This document shows positions 41,399-50,262 of a DNA stretch of 64,000 bases, piece after piece; the first letter of the stretch is position 1, and every line of letters begins with the position of its first letter. The position numbers and the translations under genes were made by a program. The stretch is from Cupriavidus pauculus (GTDB taxonomy: Bacteria > Pseudomonadota > Gammaproteobacteria > Burkholderiales > Burkholderiaceae), in contig NZ_PJRP01000020.1 in NCBI RefSeq assembly GCF_002858765.1, forward strand, positions 62,001 to 126,000, in the 5' to 3' direction. The notes below the pieces were generated by a model, which was given only the letters and a program-made list of their open reading frames with translations, was not told the DNA's origin and did not search any database.

Positions 41399-42322
41399 AT
41401 GGCTTCGATGCACTGGCTGGGCTGGATTCGCTTTTTCGAGGCGGCGGCGCGGCATCAGAATTTCGCCCGCGCGGCGGACGAGCTGCACCTGACGCACGGC
41501 GCGATCAGCCGCCAGATCCGGCAACTGGAGGACGCGCTGGGCGTGCCCCTGTTCGAGCGGCGCAACCGGGCGGTATTCCTGACCGAAGCGGGCCAGACGC
41601 TGCATGAGGCGGCCACGCAATCGATGGATCTGCTGGCGGCGGCGGCCGAGCGGATCCGCGCGCCGGCGCCGAACGCGGCGCTGGTGCTGTCGTGCGAGCC
41701 CACCATTGCCATGCGCTGGCTGATTCCGCGGCTCGGGCGATTCTCGGCCGCACATCCCGACATTGCGTTGCACCTGATGGCCGCCGGCGGCCCGGTGGAA
41801 TTTGCCGCGCAGGGCATCGATGTTGCACTGCGGCGTAATGACTTCGCGTTCGATCCGCAGTGGCACACCAGCGAACTGGCGCCCGAGCGGGTGGGGCCGG
41901 TCTGCCGGCCCGACCGGGCATCAGCCGCCCTTGCCGACGCGTCCGACGCCGTCAGGCTACATACCCGCACGCGGCCCGATGCGTGGCAGCGCTGGGCCCG
42001 CAGCGCCGGGGTGACGCTGCCGGGGGCGCCTGAAAGCGGCCTGGCTGGGCAGCGCGACGCCTGGTACGAACACTTCTACCTGAGCCTGCAGGCCGCCGCT
42101 GCCGGGTTGGGCTGGGCCGTGGCATCCGAGTGGATGGCCGCCGACGAACTGGCCGATGGCCGGTTGATCGCGCCGCACGGGTTTGTGCCCGATGGGTCGG
42201 CGTACCACCTGATTTCCCCCGTGCCGTTTGCCAGGGATCCGCGCCGCGCCGCGCTTTTGCGCTGGCTGCGCGCCGAACTGATGCGGCCGAAAGCCGGGGT
42301 GGCGAACACGCCCGTCGGGTGA
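41399..42322 (+). CDS. LysR family regulator (GcvA-like)
   Basis: A 307-residue LysR protein with the family N-terminus (M-H-W-L-G-W-I-R-F-F-E-A-A-A-R-H-Q-N-F-A-R-A-A-D-E-L) in which the ArgP/GcvA group often has L-T-H-G-A-I-S-R-Q. The recognition helix is clear at about residues 20-50, and the effector domain begins near 90. Its divergent partner is a LysE-type exporter, suggesting it senses the exported amino acid, as ArgP does with argO. Confidence 0.9.
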   Translation: MASMHWLGWIRFFEAAARHQNFARAADELHLTHGAISRQIRQLEDALGVPLFERRNRAVFLTEAGQTLHEAATQSMDLLAAAAERIRAPAPNAALVLSCEPTIAMRWLIPRLGRFSAAHPDIALHLMAAGGPVEFAAQGIDVALRRNDFAFDPQWHTSELAPERVGPVCRPDRASAALADASDAVRLHTRTRPDAWQRWARSAGVTLPGAPESGLAGQRDAWYEHFYLSLQAAAAGLGWAVASEWMAADELADGRLIAPHGFVPDGSAYHLISPVPFARDPRRAALLRWLRAELMRPKAGVANTPVG

Positions 42323-42375
42323 CAGGCCAATCATGCCGAAAGCGCAGCGGAAGCTACCCCACGGAAGTCGGTTGC

Positions 42376-42402
42376 TAAAGTTACGTCGTATTTTGCCGAA
42401 GG
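42376..42402 (+). promoter_or_regulatory. Sigma28 (FliA) promoter of ycgR
   Basis: TAAAGTTA (42376-42383), 11 bases, GCCGAAGG (42395-42402). The flagellar consensus is TAAAGTTT-N11-GCCGATAA, so 7 of 8 and 5 of 8 positions match with exact spacing. Transcription would begin near 42409, about 126 bases before the ycgR start. Confidence 0.75.
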
Positions 42403-42534
42403 CCATGGCATATGCTTGCGCCGCTAGGGTGGCGCGCTTACCATGCGGCGGCTGACGCGCCGCGCGCTGACAGAACCGTTGCGTCCCCGCCCTGGCGATC
42501 CGCGGCGCAACCACTATTAGAAGTAGCGTATTCC

Positions 42535-43329
42535 ATGAGTCTTCAAGATCCCCGCGGGCCGCTGGCAGGCCAATCCTTGTCCCAGTTCGAGGGCGAGCCC
42601 GACGAGCGTGACTCTTCGCATTCCGATGAGCGCTACCGGCTGACGCACAGCTCGCAGATCGGCACGGTACTGCGCGACATGGCCTGGCAGAAGTGCCTGC
42701 TGAACGTACGCTCGCGCAACGGCTCGGAGATCGTGACGTCGATCCTGCATGTCGACCCGGCCAACAAGACGTTCATTTTTGACTGGTGCCGCGCCGATGG
42801 CGAACGCCAGGCGCTGATGGGATCGGAAAAGAATGCCTTTTCTGGCCTGCTGCGCGGCGTGCCGGTGAACTTCATAGTGGGCACGCCCGGTGCTACGCGC
42901 TTCGAGGGTGGCCCGGCCTTTATCGCCGACTTCCCCGAAAAGCTCTACCACTTCCAGCGCCGCCGCCATTTCCGCGCCCGCACGCTGCTGACCAAGGGCT
43001 ATCGCTGCGAAATCATGCTGCCGGAGTCGGCCGACAAGTCCACCCTGCAACTCGATATCGCCGACCTTTCGCTGTCGGGTGTGGGCCTGCGTTCACGCCA
43101 GGTGGGTGCCGACCAGCTGCCGGTGGGCACGGTCATCAAGAAGTGCCGCCTCGATTTTGCCGAGCTGGGCCGGCTTGAGCTGGACATGCAGGTGGTGGGC
43201 CACTGGCTGGTCGGGTTTGACGACAATACCGTCCACCACTACGGCTGCGCGTTCCTGAATCCGGACGGACGCATGGAAAACTTCCTGCAGCGCCTGGTGT
43301 TCCAGCTGGAACTGGCGCACCGGGGCTGA
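42535..43329 (+). CDS. ycgR: c-di-GMP-binding flagellar brake protein, PilZ domain
   Basis: A 264-residue YcgR: N-terminal YcgR domain (about 30-135) and PilZ domain (about 140-255). The c-di-GMP contacts are R-x3-R (R-R-R-H-F-R-A-R near 141) and D-L-S-L-S-G-V-G (near 175). When bound, YcgR interacts with the motor and slows swimming. The start at 42535 is the first ATG after the sigma28-type promoter. Converges with an IclR gene, leaving only 25 bases. No flagellar gene is within the window, so this is a class-3-type outlier. Confidence 0.93.
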   Translation: MSLQDPRGPLAGQSLSQFEGEPDERDSSHSDERYRLTHSSQIGTVLRDMAWQKCLLNVRSRNGSEIVTSILHVDPANKTFIFDWCRADGERQALMGSEKNAFSGLLRGVPVNFIVGTPGATRFEGGPAFIADFPEKLYHFQRRRHFRARTLLTKGYRCEIMLPESADKSTLQLDIADLSLSGVGLRSRQVGADQLPVGTVIKKCRLDFAELGRLELDMQVVGHWLVGFDDNTVHHYGCAFLNPDGRMENFLQRLVFQLELAHRG

Positions 43330-43354
43330 ACCCCGGCGCTGCCGTCAACGGCGG

Positions 43355-44203
43355 TCAGCTTCCTACCAGCTTGCCGATCGCGGCTGCCGCCTCGCGCATG
43401 GGGCCGAGCAGCCGCGCGATCATTTCGGATTCCGATACCTTGTTGGCCTTCACGCTCACGCTGATGGCCGCCACCACCATGCCCGTCTGGGCACGCACCG
43501 GCACGGCAATCGCGCGCAGCCCGGGCTCCAGTTCCTCGTCGATCAGCACATAGTCCAGCTCGCGTGCGCGCTGGAACGCCGTTTCCAGCTCTGGCCGCGA
43601 CACCTTGGTCAGCAGCGTGCGCGGGCGCAGTTCGGCATGCTCGAAGAACGCTTCGAGCACGGCGTCCGGCTGGTGGGCCAACAGCAGGCGGCCCGTCGAC
43701 GTGCAATAGGCCGGCAACCGGCTGCCCATGCCCAGCGCGTGGGTCAGCACGCGATGCACCTCGGAGCGCACCAGGTACAGGATGTCGATGCCATCCAGGA
43801 TGGCTAGCGCCGACGTCTCGTGCACGCGTGCGCTCAGCGTGTCGAGAATGGGCTGCGCCGACGACACCAGCGACGTCGACGAGAAATAGGCATGTCCCAG
43901 GTGCAGCACGCGCGGCCGCAGGGCAAAGTGCCCGTCCTGCTGGCTCACGTATCCCAGTTGCTCCAGCGTATAGAGACAGCGCCGCACCGATGCGCGCGAC
44001 AGCTGCGTGCGCTGGGCCACCTGCGAGATCGTCAGCGGCCGCTTGCGCTCCGAGAACGCCTCCAGCACGGTCAGGCCGCGCGCCAGCGACAGCATGAAGT
44101 TCGGATCCCCGGCAAAGCTGTTCAGAATATCGGCCGGCGGATGGGCGGCGCGGACGGTGTCGGCCTGGGCTGGCTTGAGATGGATGGGATTGGGGGCGTC
44201 CAT
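43355..44203 (-). CDS. IclR family regulator (PcaR/PobR type)
   Basis: A 282-residue IclR regulator. The winged helix (L-T-I-S-Q-V-A-Q-R-T-Q-L-S-R-A-S-V-R-R-C) is at about residues 57-77, and the effector domain shows A-I-L-D-G-I-D-I-L-Y-L-V-R and G-S-R-L-P-A-Y-C-T-S-T-G-R-L-L-L-A near 155-175, typical of the beta-ketoadipate regulators PcaR/PobR/CatR. The frame is open far upstream, but family length and the start of similarity support ATG 44203. No pca or pob genes are here. The control target is unknown. Confidence 0.9.
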   Translation of the reverse strand: MDAPNPIHLKPAQADTVRAAHPPADILNSFAGDPNFMLSLARGLTVLEAFSERKRPLTISQVAQRTQLSRASVRRCLYTLEQLGYVSQQDGHFALRPRVLHLGHAYFSSTSLVSSAQPILDTLSARVHETSALAILDGIDILYLVRSEVHRVLTHALGMGSRLPAYCTSTGRLLLAHQPDAVLEAFFEHAELRPRTLLTKVSRPELETAFQRARELDYVLIDEELEPGLRAIAVPVRAQTGMVVAAISVSVKANKVSESEMIARLLGPMREAAAAIGKLVGS

Positions 44204-44273
44204 GGCAGGGGCGATGCGCTGTTCGATAATCGCGCATCTTAACGCTCCGGCACGTGAATTGCCGAATTCCGGA

Positions 44274-44303
44274 CAAAAAAATGTCGCCGATTGGGGCGGC
44301 GAC
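44274..44303 (-). terminator. Terminator of the patatin/barrel gene
   Basis: Minus strand GTCGCCG (44303-44297) pairs with CGGCGAC (44289-44283), then ATTTTTTT. It lies about 145 bases after the patatin stop. Confidence 0.8.
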
Positions 44304-44445
44304 CGGGGAAGGGGGTTATCGGGCAAGACGGGGGTCCAGCCGACATCGTCGAGTATAGAGAGCCGCACAGAGACATTACATACAACTAACGTAGGGTGTG
44401 CCGCACTTTGTGGCACGGGCGCCATGTCGCTTGTCTTTCTGCCGG

Positions 44446-46779
44446 CTACGGCTTGCCCAGGAACAGGTAGAACGCGTATTGACCGCCGGCCGCCCGCCCG
44501 AAAGCCAGGTAGAACGGGCCGACCGGGCTGTCCACACCCAGGAACAGCGACCCCGATTTCAGCGCGCCGGTGGGACTGCCCGGCACCAGCGGTGCGCCCA
44601 CGCGGCCGATTTCGAGCGACGCACCTGCGTAGACGCCTTCCAGCAGCGTCTGCTTGGCGAGCTTGTTGTAGTAGACCAGCCGGGCGAACTGGATATTGCC
44701 GCCAATCAGCTGGCCGGTGCTGTAGCCGGACTGCTGCAGGAAGCCGCCCCACTGGAACAGGTCGTAGCGGGGCAGCCCCGGCCCGCCAATATTGCTGCCG
44801 GCGCGGATGCCCAGGTTCACCGTGCTGCGGCCGAACGAATACGCGCCCGTGGCCGTCAGTTCGCCCTTCGTGTAGGTATCGGTGGCCCCCATGCTGGCCT
44901 GCGACGAGAACACGTTGATCGATCCGCCGTAGCCAAAACGCGGAAAGTTGATGCTGTCGAGCTGGTCGAACAGTAGCCGGCCGGTGATGGCGCGCCGCTG
45001 CACGTCGCTGCCGGTAGTCGGTGCGAGCGATTCCGGGCCGGTGGACAGCGACACGTTCTGGTGCCCGATCAGCACGCCCAGCCGCGCTTCGCCGTATTTG
45101 GTGAACTGGCTGCCCACATCGAACGCGAAATCGGTGCGGCGCAGATCGTATTCGGCGATCTTGCTGTCGCCGCTGAACACATTGACGGGGCGGCGTTCCA
45201 GTTCGATGCGCGGCGCCACGAAGAACCGCTGGCGCGTATCGAGCGGCTGGTAGAACTCGCTGACCAGGCTCGATGTCTGGCCCACCTGCACGTCGTTGCG
45301 CCATTCGGCGCCGAGCGAATTCAGCCAAGTGCGGCGATAGCTGGCCAGCAGGTTGAAGAAGGCGTTGCCACGGAAGTCCGAACTCAGGCCCAGCCCGAAG
45401 CGCAGGTAGTCGGGCCCATAGCTCTTTTCGATGGCATCCACATTCAGCACCCGCTTGCCCGGTTCCTCCAGAAAGCGGTAGTTCACGTGCTCGAAATCGC
45501 CGGTGCCGAACAGGCGCCGCATGTCGCGGTCCAGCGTGGCCTGTGTGATCGGCTCGCCGGGGCGGGTTTCCATGGTGCCAGCCGCAAAGGCCGGGTTGAC
45601 GCGCTCCAGCGGCGCGAAGCGGATCTCGTCGACCGGACGCAGGTCGGGCGGGGGCAGGGCGCGCTGCGCCACGCGCAGGGCGGCGTACTGGTCCTCCGGC
45701 AGCGCCAGTGCGGACAGCCGGTCGGCCACCTGGCGCGCGGCGGCTTCGCCGATCGGAATGGTCTTGGGCAGGTGGTTGAAGTCGCCTGCGGAGAAATCGC
45801 CCAGGGCCGGTTCGATCAGGATGTCGGTCGGCTTCAGCGACGCCAGCGACGTGCGCACGTTCTGCTCGGTCAGGATATTGAGCATCTGCCCGGTCACCCC
45901 GATCAGTGAGGTCAGTTCCTCGCGCTTCATCAGAGGCGTGCCCAAGTTCACTGCGATGACGATGTCGGCGCCCATGGCGCGCGCCACGTCCACGGGCAGG
46001 TTGTCGGTGAGCCCGCCGTCGACCAGCAGCCGGCCTTCGTACTCGGTGGGCGCCACCGCGCCGGGCACCGACATGCTGGCGCGCATGACGTTGGCCAGTT
46101 CGCCCTCGCTGAAGACCACGGGCGTGCCGGCCACCAGATCGGTGGCCACCGCACGATAGGGAATCGGCAGCGCGTTGAAATCGCGATAGCCGGGCGCGTT
46201 GGCCAACTGGCGCAGCACGGTTTCGAGCTGCACGCCGGACACCACCCCCTTTGGCAGCAGCAGCCCGTCCGACCGTACCCCGATCTCGGGCGTCACGAGG
46301 TTGGTGTGATCCTCGATCTTGCGGCGGATGGCCAGGTCCTGGCGTGGCGGCCGTTCCTTGAACAGTGCATCGGTCGACAGGCCGCCCACAAGCTTTTCCA
46401 TATCGGCGGTGCTCATGCCTGTGGCGTACGCGCCGCCGACCAGGGACCCCATGCTGGTGCCGGCGATGCAGTCCACCGGCACGCGTAGGGATTCCAGCAC
46501 CTTCAGCACCCCGATATGCGCCGCGCCGCGCGCGCCGCCGCCGGACAGCACCACGCAGATGCGCGGCCGTCCGTCCGGATGTGGCTGCAGCGCCGGGCGG
46601 GCAATGGGCTTGTCTGGCGTGGCGGGGGTCAGGACCGGCGGCGCGGTGGGTGCCGGGTTGGGCGGCGGCATCAGCTGGCGACCCGCGTCGGCTGCAATGG
46701 CGGCGGCGCAGGCCAGCATTGCCGCCAGGCCTGCGGCGGACCGATGCAATGCGGAAGTGACGCGCGTGGCAGTGTCCAT
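44446..46779 (-). CDS. Patatin-like phospholipase with outer-membrane barrel (type Vd, PlpD-like)
   Basis: A 777-residue protein: signal peptide (about 1-29), Pro-rich linker, patatin domain with G-G-G-A-R-G (about 78), nucleophile G-T-S-M-G (about 107) and catalytic D-G-G (about 253), then a POTRA-like part and a C-terminal 16-stranded beta barrel (surface antigen/BamA fold) ending L-F-L-G-K-P. This is the layout of Pseudomonas PlpD, a type Vd autotransporter, whereas E. coli RssA lacks the barrel. It should hydrolyse acyl esters of phospholipids, and may be released or remain on the surface. Confidence 0.9.
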   Translation of the reverse strand: MDTATRVTSALHRSAAGLAAMLACAAAIAADAGRQLMPPPNPAPTAPPVLTPATPDKPIARPALQPHPDGRPRICVVLSGGGARGAAHIGVLKVLESLRVPVDCIAGTSMGSLVGGAYATGMSTADMEKLVGGLSTDALFKERPPRQDLAIRRKIEDHTNLVTPEIGVRSDGLLLPKGVVSGVQLETVLRQLANAPGYRDFNALPIPYRAVATDLVAGTPVVFSEGELANVMRASMSVPGAVAPTEYEGRLLVDGGLTDNLPVDVARAMGADIVIAVNLGTPLMKREELTSLIGVTGQMLNILTEQNVRTSLASLKPTDILIEPALGDFSAGDFNHLPKTIPIGEAAARQVADRLSALALPEDQYAALRVAQRALPPPDLRPVDEIRFAPLERVNPAFAAGTMETRPGEPITQATLDRDMRRLFGTGDFEHVNYRFLEEPGKRVLNVDAIEKSYGPDYLRFGLGLSSDFRGNAFFNLLASYRRTWLNSLGAEWRNDVQVGQTSSLVSEFYQPLDTRQRFFVAPRIELERRPVNVFSGDSKIAEYDLRRTDFAFDVGSQFTKYGEARLGVLIGHQNVSLSTGPESLAPTTGSDVQRRAITGRLLFDQLDSINFPRFGYGGSINVFSSQASMGATDTYTKGELTATGAYSFGRSTVNLGIRAGSNIGGPGLPRYDLFQWGGFLQQSGYSTGQLIGGNIQFARLVYYNKLAKQTLLEGVYAGASLEIGRVGAPLVPGSPTGALKSGSLFLGVDSPVGPFYLAFGRAAGGQYAFYLFLGKP

Positions 46780-46979
46780 GGCAATAGGCAGTCCGCCGTG
46801 TACCGGCTCGGCGCCATCACACTAGCAGCAGCGCCCAGCCCGGCACAGCCTTGTCGAAACAATTCAATATCGCCCCGGTTTCCTGCATATCAGGGATTGC
46901 CTCGGCATGCATTGGACCAAAGACCCTGATCGGGCAGGCGTCATATACTGGCGCGGTTCTGTTCTTCCACTGTCTTGCC

Positions 46980-47189
46980 GTGTCCGCCGCCGAGTCCGCC
47001 GCCGCCCCTTTCCCCCCGCCCGATGATCCCAAGCCGCAGCCGCCCGAGCGCCCCGGCGACAACGAGTGCTGCCAGAGCGGCTGCGATCCGTGCGTGTTCG
47101 ATTTCTACAACGACGAGATGGACCGCTATCGCCAGGAGCTGAAGGCGTGGGAAGCGCGCCAGGTCGGGCGCGTCAAGGTGGACCCGTGA
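46980..47189 (+). CDS. Oxidoreductase-like small protein (Oxidored-like domain)
   Basis: About 69 residues from a GTG at 46980. The sequence P-P-P-D-D-P-K-P-Q-P-P-E-R-P-G-D-N-E-C-C-Q-S-G-C-D-P-C-V-F holds the four conserved cysteines of the Oxidored-like family (C-C-x2-G-C-x2-C), whose function is unknown although the Cys pattern suggests metal or redox binding. A possible ATG at 46851 would include a hydrophobic N-terminus but lies upstream of a -10-like TATACT (46944-46949). The stop overlaps the Sir2 start (GTGA), linking the two genes. Confidence 0.7.
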   Translation: MSAAESAAAPFPPPDDPKPQPPERPGDNECCQSGCDPCVFDFYNDEMDRYRQELKAWEARQVGRVKVDP

Positions 47190-48040
47190 GCCACGCGACA
47201 GACCACGACGACCCCGGCGCGGCGCTGCTCGACCATGTCGAACGCCATCCGCGGCTGTTCGTGCTGACCGGCGCGGGCATCAGCACCGATTCCGGCATCC
47301 CCGGCTACCGGGACGAACAGGGGCGCTGGCAGCGATCCGCGCCGATGACGATCACGGCGTTCCTGAGCGGGCATGCTGCGCGCCAGCGCTACTGGGCGCG
47401 CAGCATGGTGGGCTGGCCCGTGGCGGACGCCGCGCAGCCGAACATCAGCCACCGGGTGGTGGCGCGGCTGGGCGACGCCGGGCGCGTGGCGGGCCTGGTC
47501 ACCCAGAACGTGGATGGCCTGCACCAGCGCGCGGGCAGCCGCAATGTGACCGAGCTGCACGGCAGCATTGGCCAGGTGGTGTGCCTGTCGTGCGCCACGC
47601 CATACCGGCGCGTCGATATCCAGCGCTGGCTCTGGCTGCGCAATCCCGATTTCCGCGATGTGTCCGCGCTGCCGGCGGCCGATGGCGACGCGCATCTGGA
47701 GTCGCCGCTGTTCGACAACTTCGCCGTGCCGGATTGTGAGCGTTGCGGCGGCGTGCTCAAGCCGGACGTGGTGTTCTTTGGCGAGTCGGTGCCGCGCGAC
47801 CGCGTGGACGCGGGTCGCCGCGCACTGGATACCGCTGACGGCATGCTGGTGATTGGCTCGTCGCTGACCGTGTTCTCGGGCTACCGCTTCTGCCTGTGGG
47901 CCGCCGAACGCGGCCTGCCGATTGCGGCGCTGAACCTGGGCACCACGCGTGCCGATCCGCTGCTGGCCTGCAAGATTTCCGCCCCGATCGGGCCGACCCT
48001 GGCGGGGCTGGCCGCGTCGCTGGGGCTCGAGGCTGATTGA
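47186..48040 (+). CDS. Sir2-family NAD-dependent protein deacetylase
   Basis: A 284-residue sirtuin of the class III type. Motifs: G-A-G-I-S-T-D-S-G-I-P-G-Y-R (about 28-41), T-Q-N-V-D-G-L-H (about 105-112), the catalytic H in E-L-H-G-S, and four zinc cysteines (C-L-S-C and C-E-R-C). It starts with GTG at 47186, overlapping the stop of the small Cys protein, and AAGGTGG is present upstream. It may act on acyl-lysines of metabolic enzymes such as acetyl-CoA synthetase. Confidence 0.93.
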   Translation: MSHATDHDDPGAALLDHVERHPRLFVLTGAGISTDSGIPGYRDEQGRWQRSAPMTITAFLSGHAARQRYWARSMVGWPVADAAQPNISHRVVARLGDAGRVAGLVTQNVDGLHQRAGSRNVTELHGSIGQVVCLSCATPYRRVDIQRWLWLRNPDFRDVSALPAADGDAHLESPLFDNFAVPDCERCGGVLKPDVVFFGESVPRDRVDAGRRALDTADGMLVIGSSLTVFSGYRFCLWAAERGLPIAALNLGTTRADPLLACKISAPIGPTLAGLAASLGLEAD

Positions 48041-48399
48041 CCGCGCCAGCCGGCACGGCTAGGATCTGACCGTTGCCGGCGCATTTGCGCTGCCCTTGCG
48101 CTCCTGCAAGGCTGACACCCCCGATCTACCGATCACACCATGACGCCCCGAGCCATCGCCACCCTCGCTGTTGCTGCCGTTGTCGCCGAACCGTGCGGCC
48201 TGCCAGCGCGCGAGCGCGGTCTGCTTGGTGCCGGTCCTGTCGCGCCCCCCCCGTTCGCGCCGCCCATGGCGCCTCCGACGGCGCCCCCCCGCGGCTGATT
48301 TCCGCCGCTTTACGTCCCCGGCTTTCCTGATGGATGTCGTGCTGACGCGTGCCGCGTGAGCACGCGCCGGGGCTTGCGTGGTTTCGACAGGACCCAACA
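48041..48399. other. Intergenic region, 359 bases, with a doubtful small ORF
   Basis: Between Sir2 and the EamA gene. A 52-codon frame (48140-48298) starts with a hydrophobic Ala/Val stretch and ends in Pro/Ala repeats; it has no ribosome site and no known family, so I do not call it a gene. No repeat or terminator is visible. Confidence 0.35.
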
Positions 48400-49296
48400 A
48401 TGACTTTCCAGAAAAATGCCGTGGCGGTAGGTGCTGCCACGCAAACGCGTGCGCGCCTGCTGGCCGCACATGGCGCCACCCCGTTGTTCGTGCTGCTGTG
48501 GAGCGGCGGTGCGATCTTCAGCCGCTGGGGCCTGGCGCACGCCTCGCCCTTTGCCTTCCTGACGCTGCGCTTTGCCATCGCGCTCGGCGTGCTGGCGTCG
48601 ATCGGACTGCTGCGGCGCCGCCTGCTGCCGGCCGCCGGTACGCGCGGCTGCGTAGCCCTGGCTGGCGCGCTGATGATCGGCGGCTATTCGATCTGTTACC
48701 TGCTGGCGCTGGACTACGGCATGACGCCGGGCGTGCTGGCCACGGTGCTGGGCGTGCAGCCGATCCTGACACTGCTGTGGTCGGAGCGGCGCGTCTCGCT
48801 GGTGCGAATGGCCGGACTGGTGCTGGCGCTGGGCGGGCTGGTCACGATCGTGGCCGATAGCCTGCTGGCGGCGCGGCTGTCGGCCGGCGGCTGGGTTTGC
48901 GCACTAGGCGCGCTGGCGTGCATGACGACCGGGGCCGTCTGGCAGAAGGGCGTGAAGCAGCCGCCGATGGTAGTGCTGCCGCTGCAATACACGGTGGCGC
49001 TGCTGATGTGCCTGGCCTGCCTGCCGTTCCAGCCGTTCCGGTTCGAGTCGATGGTCGGATTTTTCGTGCCGCTGCTATGGATGGGGATCGTGATCTCGGT
49101 GGTGGCCACGCTGCTGTTCTACCGGCTGATCCAGCGCGGCAACCTCGTCAACGTTACCAGCCTGTTCTACCTGGTGCCGCCGGCCACCGTGCTGCTGGAT
49201 TACCTGTTCCTCGGCAACCGTCCCGCACCGCTGGCGCTGGTCGGCATGGTGGCGATACCGGTGGGCCTGGCGCTGGTGTTCCGGCCCGCGCGTTAG
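48400..49296 (+). CDS. EamA/DMT family transporter
   Basis: A 298-residue protein with ten hydrophobic segments in two EamA repeats of about 140 residues; the first includes W-S-G-G-A-I-F-S-R-W-G-L and the second A-C-M-T-T-G-A-V-W-Q-K-G. The family exports amino acids or other metabolites. The start at 48400 follows family length. It converges on the DUF1439-like gene with only seven bases between the stops. Confidence 0.88.
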   Translation: MTFQKNAVAVGAATQTRARLLAAHGATPLFVLLWSGGAIFSRWGLAHASPFAFLTLRFAIALGVLASIGLLRRRLLPAAGTRGCVALAGALMIGGYSICYLLALDYGMTPGVLATVLGVQPILTLLWSERRVSLVRMAGLVLALGGLVTIVADSLLAARLSAGGWVCALGALACMTTGAVWQKGVKQPPMVVLPLQYTVALLMCLACLPFQPFRFESMVGFFVPLLWMGIVISVVATLLFYRLIQRGNLVNVTSLFYLVPPATVLLDYLFLGNRPAPLALVGMVAIPVGLALVFRPAR

Positions 49297-49303
49297 CGCC
49301 GGG

Positions 49304-49888
49304 CTAGTGCAGGTCGACCTTCACGCTGATGCCGCCGGGTGTCACGGTGATGGCGCCCGGCTGCACATCCTTGCCATTGAAGCGCAGTTCCTCGGGCTTG
49401 AACGTGTAGAGCGGATAGTCCTTGAGCAACTGCTCGGCCACCACGGCGCCGATGGCGTTGAGTTGCGGCGTGTACTGGTTCATGCCCTGTACCTGCACGT
49501 CCTGGACGGTGGGATTGTCCAGCAGTACGGCGCGGCGCGTGGGGTCGTACTTCACGCCGCTGTTCAGCGACATCGTGCCGTTGACCGGCGGCGCCGGCAG
49601 GATCGTGTTGGACATGGCCGCGTCCATCTGCGTGGTCACGCGGTTGGTGGCCTGGTCGAGCACCAGCCGCGGATTCGACAGCTGCACGCTGACCAGCTCG
49701 CCATAGCGCAGGGTGGTCGGAAACTTCTTGGCCACGGCGCTCTGCAGTTCGGCCTTGGTGAACGTATATTCGCCGGTCCAGACGTTGTAGCCGGCGTGGG
49801 CCGTGCCAAGGGCTGTGGCGGTGATGGCCAGGGCCAGGAATCGTCGCAGGTGGCGAGTGGGGCGTGAAGGCTGGGCGGTCAGGGGCAT
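49304..49888 (-). CDS. DUF1439/YceB-like exported protein
   Basis: A 194-residue precursor with a signal peptide (basic start, hydrophobic core, A-H-A-G-Y) and a domain resembling YceB of E. coli (DUF1439), a putative periplasmic or outer-membrane lipid-associated protein. Features are F-T-K-A-E-L-Q-S-A-V, Y-P-L-Y-T-F-K-P and D-V-Q-P-G-A-I-T-V-T-P-G-G-I. Here it lacks the lipobox of E. coli YceB. Its role is unknown. It is downstream of the slyX gene by 85 bases on the same strand. Confidence 0.75.
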   Translation of the reverse strand: MPLTAQPSRPTRHLRRFLALAITATALGTAHAGYNVWTGEYTFTKAELQSAVAKKFPTTLRYGELVSVQLSNPRLVLDQATNRVTTQMDAAMSNTILPAPPVNGTMSLNSGVKYDPTRRAVLLDNPTVQDVQVQGMNQYTPQLNAIGAVVAEQLLKDYPLYTFKPEELRFNGKDVQPGAITVTPGGISVKVDLH

Positions 49889-49973
49889 GGAGGCGGAACG
49901 GTCTGTCGATAGCCCGTGTGACCCGGCCAGCGTGGTGATCGTTCCGGATTGTGCGCCATGCGCTACGTCAGCT

Positions 49974-50177
49974 TCAGTAATGCGGCGGGATCTCGTGCTG
50001 CGGGTTGCCCTCGGCGCCCGTAGGTGCGGCAGCGCGCACCTGCTGGTAGAGCGCACGGAACTGGGCCTGCAGCAGGTCGAGCTGCTGCTGCTGGCGGGCA
50101 ACGGTCAGGTTGAGCGTCTCGATCAGGTCCTCCTGGAAGGCGACCTTGATTTCGAGATCGATCAGGCGGGATTCCAT
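49974..50177 (-). CDS. slyX: SlyX family protein
   Basis: A 67-residue coiled coil typical of SlyX: M-E-S-R-L-I-D-L-E-I-K-V-A-F-Q-E-D-L-I, then L-N-L-T-V-A-R-Q-Q-Q-Q-L, ending P-Q-H-E-I-P-P-H-Y. SlyX is a conserved protein of unknown biochemical role. GGAGAATC lies before the ATG. The heptad pattern suggests dimers. Confidence 0.92.
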   Translation of the reverse strand: MESRLIDLEIKVAFQEDLIETLNLTVARQQQQLDLLQAQFRALYQQVRAAAPTGAEGNPQHEIPPHY

Positions 50178-50262
50178 CAGCGATTCTCCGGTTGGGTGCG
50201 GCATTGTAGGGGATGCTACGCCGTGCCCAGCCGGAGGCAGATGGATCAGCTGCGCGATGCCG

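Noticed and set aside
44204..45328. N-terminal extension of the IclR gene
   Set aside because: The upstream frame runs over the terminator of the patatin gene; family length and start of similarity support 44203.
48140..48298. 52-codon frame with hydrophobic start
   Set aside because: No ribosome site or family; the Pro/Ala repeats could be chance in GC-rich DNA.
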